The notes: generated by a model not told the origin, from the sequence alone. A stretch of DNA of 34,577 nt from RUG563 sp964423675 (GCA_964423675.1 CAYRFP010000019.1:1-34577), one strand, 5' to 3'. Shown: positions 7,035-15,517, counted from the stretch's first letter. Translations and numbers: made by a program.

Positions 7035-8828
7035 TTAGAAGCCATTCGCCTTGTTCAGCTCGTCAATCTCTGCCTTGGTCATAATCTGTGCGCAGTTGGA
7101 GCAGGACGTCAGTTGGGAATAGGTCGTGTTTAACTCCGCATAGGTAATCTCCGTAAGCGGAAGATAGCGGTTCTTCACTGCATCGCAATACTGATCTTCA
7201 TGATAATTCTTGCCGCCATTCGGATTATAATACAGCTTTGTGTCATCCGCAGGATAAGCGATCAAGCGTCCCGTGTCATCCCAGATCAGCACCTTGGTAT
7301 TCACCTTGATGTTATTCCAAAGCCACTTAATGCTCTGGCCCTGCTCGTTTGTATCCTTCTGCACACGGATGCAACCATGGCTGGCCTTTTTCCCCAGCAT
7401 CTTTACCTGCGCCGAATAATCCCGCTGACTGGCCGGCGTGTCCGCATTGCCAATATACGGCACCTCATGAATCGCGCAGCCACCATTGATGCGCATACCA
7501 TAAGCACACCAGAGATTGCCCGCCGGGAAGCCGCCCATGCGGCTGATCATCACAAATTCCCCAGAAGGGGTTTCATTCCAGGATTGCTTTTCATTGTTTA
7601 AGCCTGTAGAAACCAGCAGCGAACCGATGCATTTACCCTCGGAGAAAATATACATTTTCTGCTCCAGCTTATCAATCACCAGGCCGTAATCGGTTCTGGG
7701 CTGAATGATTTTGAGCAGCGAGGTTTGCACATAGCCCTGAATTCTTTCGTCCGTCACGCCATAGCCGGGACGAGAGGTGCAGTCCGGGCCATAGGAGGAA
7801 TTGTAGACCTCTACCAGCGTCCAGCCATTGTCCAGCGTTTCCAGAACATGCACGCCCTGAGACGCATATGTCACTTCTCCTACCACATTATCCCGCTTCG
7901 TACTCTTATCCGGTGTTTTACGCAGCCGGTAAACTTCCTTCTGCTCCCCATCGATCACGGTCATAGGCTGGGTCAGCACTTCCCAGATTTCTGCTTCCGT
8001 AGCGGCGTCCATGCCCATAGGCAGCGTCCAATAACTGAATTCATCCGCCTGAGTAGTCACAGCACTGGGAATCACTTCCGTTTTCGCCGAAGGAACAGGG
8101 GTCTGCGTTGCCGAAAGAGCAACGCTCGAGGCGTTCGCGACATCCGGGGCAGGGGTCTGCTCCGGAGTATTTTCATTTTCGCCATTGCCCGATTGATGCA
8201 GGAAAATCTGCTGGGTTGTGCTGGAAAAACCAGTACGATCCGTCAGTGTCATCTGAACAGCGAATTCCCCAACCGCCGGCATCTGGCCATCTGCACGGCC
8301 GTCCCAGAAGAAGGTATTTTCCCCTGCTGAAACCGACGTTTCCAGGCATGTGCCCCACTGGCTATCGCCCAGTTCTGCCCGCATAGTCAGGGTTCCTGCC
8401 ATGTTCACGTTCACCGTAACGTGCCAGCCCCAGGGTTGATTCGGTTCTTCCTCCGCCTGCACTGCCAGAATCTGCGGGCTTTCCTCGCCGATCTGAATTT
8501 CCTGCTGGCAGGTTTCGCCGTTTAGCTGTAGCGCCAAATAATAGCTTCCCGGCGATACAGAATTTCCGGCAAGATCCATGCCGTCCCAGGACAGATGATT
8601 CACACCTGCCATGGCGTTCATGCCCTCGCGCACCAGGGCAACCTTTTTCCCATTTCCATCCATCAGATATATACTGGCCTGGCCGCTCTGGGGCGTAAAA
8701 AAGCTGATGCGCTCCGTTTTCCCGGGACGCAGCGTTTCCGGCGTAACAGTAAAGTTCAATTCCTCAGCCAGCGCCATCAGCGGAAGCAGCAGGGCTGCCA
8801 GCAGCAGCGGAAGCAGTTTTTTCAGCAT
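7035..8828 (-). CDS. Secreted L,D-transpeptidase (YkuD) with FlgD-like repeats and Ada-like C-terminal tail
   Basis: 597 residues from ATG 8828, chosen because AAGGAG lies six bases upstream and the signal peptide MLKKLLPLLLAALLLPLMALAEE follows. The frame is open further upstream, but that part overlaps the promoter. Order: signal peptide; two FlgD-Ig-like segments (about 25-220, each with a WDGMD/WDGRAD-like motif); a Pro/Thr/Ala linker; an SH3-like segment (YRLRKTPDKSTK...GWTLVEVYNSS); a YkuD catalytic domain ending ASHGCIRV (His484, Cys486). The last 65 residues carry YYNPNGGKNYHEDQYC...SCSNC, a Cys/His pattern like the zinc site of Ada. YkuD enzymes make 3-3 cross-links in peptidoglycan or anchor proteins outside the membrane. 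It is transcribed alone, between its own promoter and the shared terminator. Confidence 0.92.
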   Translation of the reverse strand: MLKKLLPLLLAALLLPLMALAEELNFTVTPETLRPGKTERISFFTPQSGQASIYLMDGNGKKVALVREGMNAMAGVNHLSWDGMDLAGNSVSPGSYYLALQLNGETCQQEIQIGEESPQILAVQAEEEPNQPWGWHVTVNVNMAGTLTMRAELGDSQWGTCLETSVSAGENTFFWDGRADGQMPAVGEFAVQMTLTDRTGFSSTTQQIFLHQSGNGENENTPEQTPAPDVANASSVALSATQTPVPSAKTEVIPSAVTTQADEFSYWTLPMGMDAATEAEIWEVLTQPMTVIDGEQKEVYRLRKTPDKSTKRDNVVGEVTYASQGVHVLETLDNGWTLVEVYNSSYGPDCTSRPGYGVTDERIQGYVQTSLLKIIQPRTDYGLVIDKLEQKMYIFSEGKCIGSLLVSTGLNNEKQSWNETPSGEFVMISRMGGFPAGNLWCAYGMRINGGCAIHEVPYIGNADTPASQRDYSAQVKMLGKKASHGCIRVQKDTNEQGQSIKWLWNNIKVNTKVLIWDDTGRLIAYPADDTKLYYNPNGGKNYHEDQYCDAVKNRYLPLTEITYAELNTTYSQLTSCSNCAQIMTKAEIDELNKANGF

Positions 8829-8921
8829 AACAGGCTCCTTTTGCATTATAATTTGCATGGAAATACACAAGCTTATCTTACCATTTTTCTCGCTGAATGC
8901 CAAGGGCTTCGGCGTAATAAA

Positions 8922-8950
8922 ATTGTAAATATTTCGTGTTTTCGTTTGAA
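8922..8950 (-). promoter_or_regulatory. Promoter of the L,D-transpeptidase gene
   Basis: Minus strand -35 TTCAAA (8950-8945), 17-bp spacer, -10 TACAAT (8927-8922). It gives a leader of roughly 85 nt before ATG 8828. The -35 box matches at 4 of 6 positions. Confidence 0.5.
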
Positions 8951-8965
8951 ATCTGTTCTTCACGC

Positions 8966-8992
8966 AAAAAGACATGCTTGCGCATGCCTTTT
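8966..8992 (-). terminator. Terminator of the M50-scpAB-deoB-punA operon
   Basis: On the minus strand AAAAGGCATGC, loop GCAA, GCATGTCTTTTT: a stem of about 10 bp with one G-T pair and a T-run. It lies about 35 bp after the punA stop. A smaller hairpin (TGCCT/AGGCA, 9008-9020) precedes it. Confidence 0.8.
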
Positions 8993-9028
8993 AAACGAAT
9001 TCGGCCCTGCCTTTTAGGCAACGTCCTT

Positions 9029-9844
9029 TTACAGCTTGCCAATCACGCTGGCAATCAGCGCCGTAAATTGCCCGCGAACCCGGCGCCCCATCTCCATCAC
9101 TTCCTCATGATTGATGGGCTGATCCAGCACGCCGGCAGCCATATTCGTGATACAGCTAATGCCCAGCACCTGCATGCCGCAATGCACTGCCACAATGGTT
9201 TCCGGCACCGTGGACATTCCCACTGCGTCTGCGCCCAGTGTACGCACCATCCGAACTTCCGCCGGAGTTTCATAACAGGGGCCGTTCATCCAGCAATATA
9301 CGCCCTGCTTTAAATCAATTCCCAGCTCCTGCGCCGAGGCCAGCGCTAATTCCCGCAGGCTCTTGTCGTAAGCATTGCTCATATCCGGGAATCGGGGGCC
9401 AAACGCGTCCAGATTCGCGCCACGCAGCGGGTTCTGGCCAGTAAGATTTATGTAATCCGTCAACAGCATCAGCGCGCCGGCAGAAAACGCCGTGTTAACC
9501 CCGCCGGCAGCGTTTGTAACAATCAGTTTCTTTACGCCAATTTTCGCCATCATGCGGACAGGCAGTGTCACATCCTCCATCGGATGGCCCTCATAGCTAT
9601 GGAATCGTCCACTCATTAGCATGACCCGCTTGCCGGACATATCGCCGGTAAGCAGCCTGCCCGCATGGCTAGGAACCGTTGCGCGCGGAAAACCGGGGAT
9701 ATCCTGATAAGCAATCTCTCGCACGTTTTCCATGTTTTTTCCGCATTCGCCCAGACCGCTGCCCAGGATCACCGCAATCTCCGCGCCGCCAATCGCATCC
9801 AGAACCGCCTTTGCTGCCCATTCAATCCGCTCCATTGCATCCAT
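9029..9844 (-). CDS. punA: Purine nucleoside phosphorylase (trimeric type)
   Basis: A 271-residue cytoplasmic enzyme that splits purine nucleosides with phosphate into base plus (deoxy)ribose 1-phosphate. Phosphate-binding text VILGSGLGECG (residues 25-35) and SGRFHSYEGH are visible. So are VTNAAGGVN and the base-site segment GPCYETPAEVRMVRTLGADAVGMSTVPETIVAVHCGMQVLGISCITNMAAG. Length matches the 270-290 residue trimeric class rather than the hexameric DeoD. The start at 9844 has GGAGG eight bases upstream, which lies over the deoB stop; the genes are 3 bp apart. It is the last gene of the operon and, with deoB, supplies ribose 5-phosphate from nucleosides. Confidence 0.96.
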   Translation of the reverse strand: MDAMERIEWAAKAVLDAIGGAEIAVILGSGLGECGKNMENVREIAYQDIPGFPRATVPSHAGRLLTGDMSGKRVMLMSGRFHSYEGHPMEDVTLPVRMMAKIGVKKLIVTNAAGGVNTAFSAGALMLLTDYINLTGQNPLRGANLDAFGPRFPDMSNAYDKSLRELALASAQELGIDLKQGVYCWMNGPCYETPAEVRMVRTLGADAVGMSTVPETIVAVHCGMQVLGISCITNMAAGVLDQPINHEEVMEMGRRVRGQFTALIASVIGKL

Positions 9845-9847
9845 GCT

Positions 9848-11014
9848 TCATTCCTCCAATTGTGCAAGATAGGACGTAGCGCCAAACCGCTCCGTCAGGC
9901 CAAAGAATTCGCAGATCGTAGCAGCCGTATCCGCATAGCTTTCTCTGGTGCCCAGCGGATGGGGCTGATTCATGCCCTTTTGCCAGCACAGAATGGGCAC
10001 GTATTCCCGGGTGTGATCCGTTCCATGATGCGTTGGATCGCAGCCATGATCTGCCGTAATAATCAGCAGATCTTCCTCGCCCATCAGCGATTGAATTTCT
10101 GGCAGCCGTGCATCAAAGTATTCCAGCGCTCGGCCATATCCCGCTACATCCCGCCGATGGCCATAGGCCATATCAAAATCCACCAGATTGACAAACAAAA
10201 GCCCGTCAAAGCCTTTATGCATATAATCCAGCGTAGCATCAATACAGGCCGGATTGCCTGCCGCATGGTTGCTGCCGGTCAGGCCGCGCATAGCAAAAAT
10301 ATCTTCAATTTTGCCAACGCCCAGCACGTCCTTCCCCGCTGCTTTAAGCGCATCCAGCATCGTAGGCGCGATAGGCTCCAGAGAAAAATCCCGGCGGCCA
10401 GCCGTGCGGGTGAAGCAGCCTTTCCCCGTTCCCACAAAAGGACGGGCAATTACGCGGCCCACTGCATGCTCTCCCACCAGCTGCTTTCTGGCAATACGGC
10501 ACATTTCATAAAGCCGCTCCAAAGGGATGATGCCCTCATGCGCGGCGATCTGGAACACACTGTCTGCGGAGGTATAGACAATGGGATACCCGGTTTTCAT
10601 ATGCTCCTCGCCCAGTTCATCCAGAATCGCCGTGCCGGAAGCCGGTTTATTGCCCAGCGTTTTGCTGCCAACGGCCTTTTCAAACGCTTCCATCACTTCT
10701 GGCGGAAAGCCCTGAGGATACGTGGGGAAAGGCTTGGGCAGAACTACGCCGCTCATCTCCCAATGACCTGTGGTGGTATCCTTCCCCATGGATTTTTCCG
10801 CAGACCGGCCATAACCGCCCTGAACTTTTTCCACAGACTGGATCGACAGCCCCGGCAATTCGCCCAATCCCAGTGCTCGCATATGCGGAAGCTGCAAATC
10901 CATCCGCTGTGCAATATGACCCAACGTATTAGCGCCCACATCTCCGAAGGCAGCAGCATCCGGCAATGCGCCTGCACCTACGCTATCCAGCACGATCAAA
11001 ATTGCTTTCTTCAT
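9848..11014 (-). CDS. deoB: Phosphopentomutase
   Basis: 388 residues from ATG 11014 (MKKAILIVLDSVGAGALPDA), with AAGGAG ten bases upstream; the frame stays open to 11035 but without a better start. It interconverts ribose or deoxyribose 1-phosphate and 5-phosphate and belongs to the alkaline-phosphatase superfamily with two Mn ions. Metal-site text is visible at both ends: LDSVGAGALPDA near the N-terminus, then NLVDFDMAYGHRRD, and ITADHGCDPTHHGTDHTREYVPIL near the C-terminus. GKDTTTGHWEM is the conserved segment after the core. It receives pentose 1-phosphates made by the downstream phosphorylase. It follows scpB after 38 bp in the same operon. Confidence 0.97.
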   Translation of the reverse strand: MKKAILIVLDSVGAGALPDAAAFGDVGANTLGHIAQRMDLQLPHMRALGLGELPGLSIQSVEKVQGGYGRSAEKSMGKDTTTGHWEMSGVVLPKPFPTYPQGFPPEVMEAFEKAVGSKTLGNKPASGTAILDELGEEHMKTGYPIVYTSADSVFQIAAHEGIIPLERLYEMCRIARKQLVGEHAVGRVIARPFVGTGKGCFTRTAGRRDFSLEPIAPTMLDALKAAGKDVLGVGKIEDIFAMRGLTGSNHAAGNPACIDATLDYMHKGFDGLLFVNLVDFDMAYGHRRDVAGYGRALEYFDARLPEIQSLMGEEDLLIITADHGCDPTHHGTDHTREYVPILCWQKGMNQPHPLGTRESYADTAATICEFFGLTERFGATSYLAQLEE

Positions 11015-11052
11015 ATTCAATCTGCTCCTTTTCAAACAGCTTCCTTATATGT

Positions 11053-11598
11053 TCAGGGAACCAGCGGTTCACTGTCCTGTGCTTCTTTTTCTTCCGGTGG
11101 CTTAGGCAGATCCTCCAGGGACGACAGCCCAAAGTGAGCCAGGAACGTATCCGTTGTGCCATACAGAATGGGACGGCCCAGAGCATCTTTGCGCCCCACT
11201 TCTTCAATTAGTCCCTTGCCAACCAAAGATTGCACGGAATAATCGCATTTCACCCCGCGTACAGCCTCGATTTCCAGCTTCGTAACTGGTTGCCGATACG
11301 CCACCACCGCCAGCGTTTCCATGGCGGATTGAGACAGGGATTGCTTCTGAATCGGCTGCAAAAGCCTTTCCACGTAAGGGGCATATTCAGCTCGAGTGGA
11401 CAGTTGAATATGGCTGCCGAATCGATTAAGGCAGATGCCCCGCCGATGGTAGGCGTAATCGCTTTCCAGCGCATCAATGGCCTGCTGAGTCTCCAGAGCG
11501 GTCACATCCAGCGCTCGCTGCAATTCATGCACATTTACCGGCTCCCCTGCCACAAACAAAATCGCTTCTATTACATGCGCCAGTTCAGGCGTATCCAT
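11053..11598 (-). CDS. scpB: Segregation and condensation protein B
   Basis: 181 residues from ATG 11598 (MDTPELAHVIEAILFVAGEPVNVHELQRAL), the classical ScpB start. AAGGAG lies 12 bases upstream. The frame is open to 11682, but that part duplicates the end of scpA in another frame. Two winged-helix domains are expected: residues 1-80, and 90-165 with SQSAMETLAVVAYRQPVTKLEIEAVRGVKCDYSVQSLVGKGLIEEVGRKDALGRPILYGTTDTFLAHFGL, the most conserved ScpB segment. It dimerises and binds ScpA in the SMC-ScpAB condensin that compacts and separates chromosomes. It overlaps scpA by 14 bp, so translation is likely coupled. Confidence 0.97.
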   Translation of the reverse strand: MDTPELAHVIEAILFVAGEPVNVHELQRALDVTALETQQAIDALESDYAYHRRGICLNRFGSHIQLSTRAEYAPYVERLLQPIQKQSLSQSAMETLAVVAYRQPVTKLEIEAVRGVKCDYSVQSLVGKGLIEEVGRKDALGRPILYGTTDTFLAHFGLSSLEDLPKPPEEKEAQDSEPLVP

Positions 11599-12343
11599 CT
11601 GCTTCAATTTCTCCTTCCGTTTCTTCCGCTTCATGGCGGGGTTCCAGCCGCATCTCGCCAAAAACCCCATCCTGCGCAACATCCACGCGCCCCAGCCGCA
11701 GCAACTCCAGCAGCGCCAGAAACAGTGTCACCACCTCATCCCGTGTGGGCGCAGAGCTAAATAATTCATCAAACCGAACCGGGCCTTTTTTCAGCCGTTT
11801 CAGGATATGCGCCGTGCAGCGGGGAATGGTATATTCATCCCGAACAATGCGCCGTGCCACGGCAACAGTTTCTTCCTCTTCCTTGGGAACGCGAGCCATC
11901 ACCCGAGCAAAAGCCGCCAGCAAGCCATCCATGGTCAGCCCTGTCAATTCCAGTGTAGGCGGCGGAAGCGGATATTCTTCTGGCAGCTTTTGATACATTT
12001 GCGCTGCTACCTTTTCAAAGCCCTGCATATCCTGCGCAATTTGCTTAAAGCGCTGATATTCCTCCAATTGACGGATCAGCGCCAATTCCGGATCCTCTTC
12101 CTCTTCAATTTTCGGCTTGGGCAGCAGTGCCCGGCTTTTAATTTCCAGCAACGTGGCAGCCATGGCAATAAAAGCGCTGGCCTCGTCCATATCCAGATCC
12201 GGCGCTGTCTGTACCGATTGAATATACTGCTCCGTCACCTGAGAAACGAATATATCCCGAATATCAATTTTCGCCTTGCCCACCAGAAACAAAAGCATAT
12301 CCAGGGGGCCGTCGAACTGGCTTAAATGCAATGTCAGTGCCAT
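11585..12343 (-). CDS. scpA: Segregation and condensation protein A (kleisin)
   Basis: 252 residues from ATG 12343 (MALTLHLSQFDGPLDMLLFLVGKAKIDIRDIFVSQVTEQYI). The FDGPLDLLL-type start is diagnostic of ScpA. The N-terminal helical domain contacts the SMC neck; the middle has acidic KPKIEEEEDPELALIRQLEEYQRFKQIA; the C-terminal winged helix (VRFDELFSSAPTRDEVVTLFLALLELLRLGRVDVAQDGVFGEMRL) contacts the SMC head. A TTG eight codons upstream is a weaker start that would overlap the previous gene. The M50 gene stop is 4 bp before the ATG. Together with ScpB it bridges SMC heads. Confidence 0.97.
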   Translation of the reverse strand: MALTLHLSQFDGPLDMLLFLVGKAKIDIRDIFVSQVTEQYIQSVQTAPDLDMDEASAFIAMAATLLEIKSRALLPKPKIEEEEDPELALIRQLEEYQRFKQIAQDMQGFEKVAAQMYQKLPEEYPLPPPTLELTGLTMDGLLAAFARVMARVPKEEEETVAVARRIVRDEYTIPRCTAHILKRLKKGPVRFDELFSSAPTRDEVVTLFLALLELLRLGRVDVAQDGVFGEMRLEPRHEAEETEGEIEADGYA

Positions 12344-12347
12344 CCTG

Positions 12348-13190
12348 TCACGCCATCCTAAACACAAAAAGTATCGCGTCCACCACGCCGCCCTGCACCG
12401 CGTATATCACCTTGCCCAGCACATTCGAAACAATGTCCGTGGCAAAGCAGAGCACCATCAGTGCAATCATGCAGATATTCATAACCCGCGGCGGAATATG
12501 CAGCCTTCCCCGGATAAAAATATCATTTACCACGTGATACCCATCCAGCGGTGGAACCGGCAGTAAATTAAACAGCGCCAGGCTCAGATTAATCATGGAG
12601 AAATTCATCAGAAAGCGCTGGACGTATAGAAGCCAGGGCGCACGGATCAGCTGAGCATATTCTCCATATTCTTCATACTTCAACCATATGCCGCCAATTT
12701 CCTGCACGAACAGCTTGCTTTCTCCCTGAAACACTGAATAAAAATTCCTGCCCTGAAAGCTGAGAAAATCCTTCTGCGTGGTCAAATTGCCCTTTATCCA
12801 GATCTCGGGCGAATAAATCAGCTGGTTTAATGCAAACATCCCCAGCGTTGCCAGGAAAAAGAGACAAAAATTCATCACGATCCCTGCCAGGGAAACCAAT
12901 AGGTCATCTCGCCGGAATCGCTTGAAATTGCGTGAATTCACTGGAACCGGCTTGGCCCAACCAAAACCAAACAGCAGCATACACAAGGCGCCCGCCGGAT
13001 CCAAATGGCGCAATGGGTTAAAAGACAGCCGTCCCAGCATCTGCGCGGTTGGATCACCGCAGCGAAGGGCCACATAGCCATGGGCTAATTCATGAAGCGT
13101 CAGCGCAATCAGCACTGCAGGCACCCGATAAAGAATGGCGATCAGCGTAGCGATGGGATCGCTTTGCAATTGGGATAAAATACTCAGCAA
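12348..13190 (-). CDS. Site-2-protease-like M50 family membrane metalloprotease
   Basis: 280 residues from TTG 13190 (LLSILSQLQSDPIATLIAILYRVPAVL). The zinc site HELAHG is in an early membrane helix; the second metal motif is NLLPVPPLDG near the C-terminus. Several hydrophobic segments place it in the membrane. This short type without a PDZ domain is the one regularly found beside scpA in Clostridia and Bacilli; its substrate is unknown. Start choice: an in-frame ATG at 13226 falls on the -10 box of the promoter at 13225-13253, so it cannot be in the normal transcript, whereas AAGGAGG at 13208-13202 lies 11 bases before TTG 13190. It is first in the five-gene operon. Confidence 0.9.
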   Translation of the reverse strand: MLSILSQLQSDPIATLIAILYRVPAVLIALTLHELAHGYVALRCGDPTAQMLGRLSFNPLRHLDPAGALCMLLFGFGWAKPVPVNSRNFKRFRRDDLLVSLAGIVMNFCLFFLATLGMFALNQLIYSPEIWIKGNLTTQKDFLSFQGRNFYSVFQGESKLFVQEIGGIWLKYEEYGEYAQLIRAPWLLYVQRFLMNFSMINLSLALFNLLPVPPLDGYHVVNDIFIRGRLHIPPRVMNICMIALMVLCFATDIVSNVLGKVIYAVQGGVVDAILFVFRMA

Positions 13191-13224
13191 GAGCCTGCAT
13201 TCCTCCTTCCAATATTTCCTTTTC

Positions 13225-13253
13225 ATTATATCGTATCATCAGCGAAAAAACAA
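13225..13253 (-). promoter_or_regulatory. Promoter of the M50-scpA-scpB-deoB-punA operon
   Basis: Minus strand -35 TTGTTT (13253-13248), 17-bp spacer, -10 TATAAT (13230-13225). Transcription should start near 13218, just before the AAGGAGG that serves TTG 13190. This decides the start of the M50 gene. Confidence 0.8.
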
Positions 13254-13319
13254 GAGGGCCCGCGCCTGCCGCCGTCAGACTGCGCATTGTGTATTTTTTG
13301 TTTCCTTCCTGCCCAAGGC

Positions 13320-13348
13320 TGGACAAAGCGCAACCGCCGTGCTACAAT
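13320..13348 (+). promoter_or_regulatory. Promoter of the aminotransferase gene
   Basis: -35 TGGACA (13320-13325), 17-bp spacer, -10 TACAAT (13343-13348). Leader of about 50 nt before ATG 13406. It is divergent from the M50 operon promoter. Confidence 0.75.
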
Positions 13349-13405
13349 CGTCTCTGATGTATTTTTATTCATAATTTGAATTTACCCAGCAGGAGGATAG
13401 AGCGA

Positions 13406-14584
13406 ATGAAGCAATACATTGCCAAGCGGTTCCAGCAAAGTCAGCCCAGTCTTTCGCTTAATACCAGCGCACTGTCGCAATACACAGATATTATCGATTT
13501 AAGCATTGGAGACACCGATTATATCACCGACCGGCGTATTATCGATGCGGCCTACCGAGACGTCTGCGCAGGTTATACCCGTTACGGTGATCCCAAAGGC
13601 GATCCAGAGTTAATCAGCGCTATTTGCCAGGCCTGGCAGGAGGATTTTGGGCAGGCAATCGAGCCTTCTCAGGTTCTGGTGACCACATCCAGTTGTATGG
13701 GCATGGCGCAGGCAACGCTGGCGCTTTTGAATTCCGGAGATGAGGTGCTGGTATTCGGGCCATATTTCTCTGTCTATAAGCAGCAAATCGAATTAGCCGG
13801 CGGCGTCGCCGTTGAGGTGCAAACGCAGGAAGCGGAAGGATATCTGCCAAAGGAAGAAGACATCCGTGCCGCGATTACCGAGCGTACCCGGGCCTTCATT
13901 GTCAATAACCCCTGTAATCCCACCGGCGCGGCTTATGACCGGCCCACGCTGGAAATGTTCTCCCGTCTTGCGCAGGAATTTGACTTGCTGGTTCTGGCGG
14001 ATGAAATCTATACCCGTTATCTTTTTGACGGAGAATTCGTTCCCATGCGTACGCTGCCCGGTATGGCGGATCGAACCGTCACCCTAAACAGCTTCTCTAA
14101 GAACTTCATGATGACTGGCTGGCGGGTCGGCTATATCATCGCCCATCCCGATCTGATTCAGGCATTTCAGTATATCAGCGGCGGCATGACCTACACCACG
14201 CCCGCCGTTTCCCAGCGGGCGGCCATACAGGCACTGAAGCTGCGTCAGGATATTCAGGAGAAATACATTTCGCAGTATAAAACCCGTGTATATTATGCAG
14301 CGGATTGTATCGATCAAATCCCCTTTCTTACTCTCCTTCGCCCCAGGGGCACCTTCTATCTATTCCCTGGCGTCGGCGAAAGCGGCATGGATGACGCCGC
14401 TTTTTGCCAATTTGTTCTGGAAAAGGCGCATCTCCTGATTACGCCGGGCTCTGCCTTTGGTCAGGCTGGCCGATATCACTGCCGAATCGCCTGCACCGTT
14501 AGCCAGAATCAGCTAGAAGAAGCCATGGAACGGCTGGCTGCGCTGGAGAAATACCTGCCGATAGGCGCACTGAATAAATTTTGA
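13406..14584 (+). CDS. PLP-dependent aminotransferase, class I/II
   Basis: 392 residues from ATG 13406 (MKQYIAKRFQQSQPSLSLNT), nine bases after AGGAGG; an upstream in-frame ATG at 13376 lacks such a site. It is a fold-type I aminotransferase of the aspartate aminotransferase family. Visible landmarks are YGDPKGDPELISAI near the N-terminus, NNPCNPTGAAY (residues 168-177, Asn171), LADEIYTRYLF (Asp199, Tyr202) and the PLP lysine K232 in NSFSKNFMMTGWRVGY. The cofactor forms a Schiff base with K232. The amino acid specificity cannot be read; PatA-like and aspartate/aromatic types share these motifs. It lies just upstream of an amino acid importer with no clear terminator between, so a role in handling the imported amino acid is possible. 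Confidence 0.92.
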   Translation: MKQYIAKRFQQSQPSLSLNTSALSQYTDIIDLSIGDTDYITDRRIIDAAYRDVCAGYTRYGDPKGDPELISAICQAWQEDFGQAIEPSQVLVTTSSCMGMAQATLALLNSGDEVLVFGPYFSVYKQQIELAGGVAVEVQTQEAEGYLPKEEDIRAAITERTRAFIVNNPCNPTGAAYDRPTLEMFSRLAQEFDLLVLADEIYTRYLFDGEFVPMRTLPGMADRTVTLNSFSKNFMMTGWRVGYIIAHPDLIQAFQYISGGMTYTTPAVSQRAAIQALKLRQDIQEKYISQYKTRVYYAADCIDQIPFLTLLRPRGTFYLFPGVGESGMDDAAFCQFVLEKAHLLITPGSAFGQAGRYHCRIACTVSQNQLEEAMERLAALEKYLPIGALNKF

Positions 14585-14614
14585 AAAAATATTTATAAAA
14601 ATTCAAAATAGGGG

Positions 14615-14642
14615 TTGACATATTGAGAGAACGATGTATAAT
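14615..14642 (+). promoter_or_regulatory. Strong promoter of the amino acid ABC operon
   Basis: Consensus -35 TTGACA (14615-14620), 16-bp spacer, -10 TATAAT (14637-14642). The preceding 30 bp are nearly pure A/T and could act as an UP element. Leader of about 40 nt before ATG 14689. Confidence 0.9.
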
Positions 14643-14688
14643 AATACACGTAAACCGAATTCAACCAAAACAAACGGAGGGAAAAGAA

Positions 14689-15495
14689 ATGAAGCTGGTT
14701 AAGAAGATTATTGCCCTGGTTATGGCACTGTGCCTGGTATCGATGATGAGTGTTGCCTTCGCCGAGGATTCCAAGATTGATCAGATCAAGAGCAAGGGCG
14801 TGCTGGTGCTGGGCACCGAAGCTACTTATCCTCCTTACGAGTATATTGATAATGACGGCAATTTTGCCGGCTGCGACATCTGGCTGGCTCAGCAAATTGC
14901 TGACGCGCTGGGCGTGACTCTGGAAGTGCAGGACATGGCCTTTGATGGCATCATCCCCGCTGTACAGAGTGGCATGGTAGATATCGGCATTGCCGGCATC
15001 ACCGTGACGGAAGAGCGTGCGCAGGTCATCAATTTTTCTAACGAATATGAAAGCAGTGTTCAGCTGCTGATCGTCAAAGCCGGCAATGCCGAAACCTATT
15101 CCACCAAGGAAGCGCTCAAGGGCCTGAAGGTCGGTGCGCAATTGGGCACCATCCAGAGTCAGCTTGTTGAAACTGCTCTGCCCGAATCCGAACTGTTCGA
15201 ACTGGCGCTGTATCCCGACCTGGCTCTGGAAACCAAGAATGGTAACATCGCTGGCTTCGTGGTTGACTACGCCGTGGGTATGTCCATGGTGCAGCAGAGC
15301 GAAGGCGCTCTGGAAGTGGCCAGCTTTACCTTCGACGCTGAAGAAGCCATTGCTGGCAAGGCTGCCGCAATTGCCAAGGCCAATGAAGATCTGCTGGCGC
15401 TGGTCAACGAGGTGATCGAAAAGGTTATTTCGGATGGCACCTATCAGGCCGCTTATGACGCCGCCGTTCTCGCCACCGGCGAAACCGGCGAGTAA
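14689..15495 (+). CDS. Polar amino acid ABC transporter substrate-binding protein
   Basis: 268 residues from ATG 14689, with GGAGGG upstream. The N-terminus MKLVKKIIALVMALCLVSMMSVAFAED is a Sec signal peptide. The mature part is a family 3 binding protein: IDQIKSKGVLVLGTEATYPPYEYIDNDGNFAGCDIWLAQQIADALG, then MAFDGIIPAVQSGMVDIGIAGITVTEERAQVINFSNEYESS, both diagnostic. An Arg and Asp/Glu in such segments bind the amino acid backbone; the side-chain specificity is not readable. It is the first gene of a three-gene importer with its own strong promoter, and a hairpin follows before the permease gene, consistent with higher expression of the binding protein. Confidence 0.95.
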   Translation: MKLVKKIIALVMALCLVSMMSVAFAEDSKIDQIKSKGVLVLGTEATYPPYEYIDNDGNFAGCDIWLAQQIADALGVTLEVQDMAFDGIIPAVQSGMVDIGIAGITVTEERAQVINFSNEYESSVQLLIVKAGNAETYSTKEALKGLKVGAQLGTIQSQLVETALPESELFELALYPDLALETKNGNIAGFVVDYAVGMSMVQQSEGALEVASFTFDAEEAIAGKAAAIAKANEDLLALVNEVIEKVISDGTYQAAYDAAVLATGETGE

Positions 15496-15517
15496 GAAGC
15501 GCTGCAAGCCATGAAAC

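Noticed and set aside
8845..8850. Perfect TATAAT on the minus strand just before the L,D-transpeptidase gene
   Set aside because: No -35 at usable distance (TTGTGT is only 14 bp away), and transcription would begin inside the AAGGAG ribosome site. The 8922-8950 promoter is preferred.
9665..11137. Long plus-strand open frame of 490 codons
   Set aside because: It lies antisense to punA, deoB and scpB, which have clear family motifs; the translation is low-complexity and has no ribosome site.
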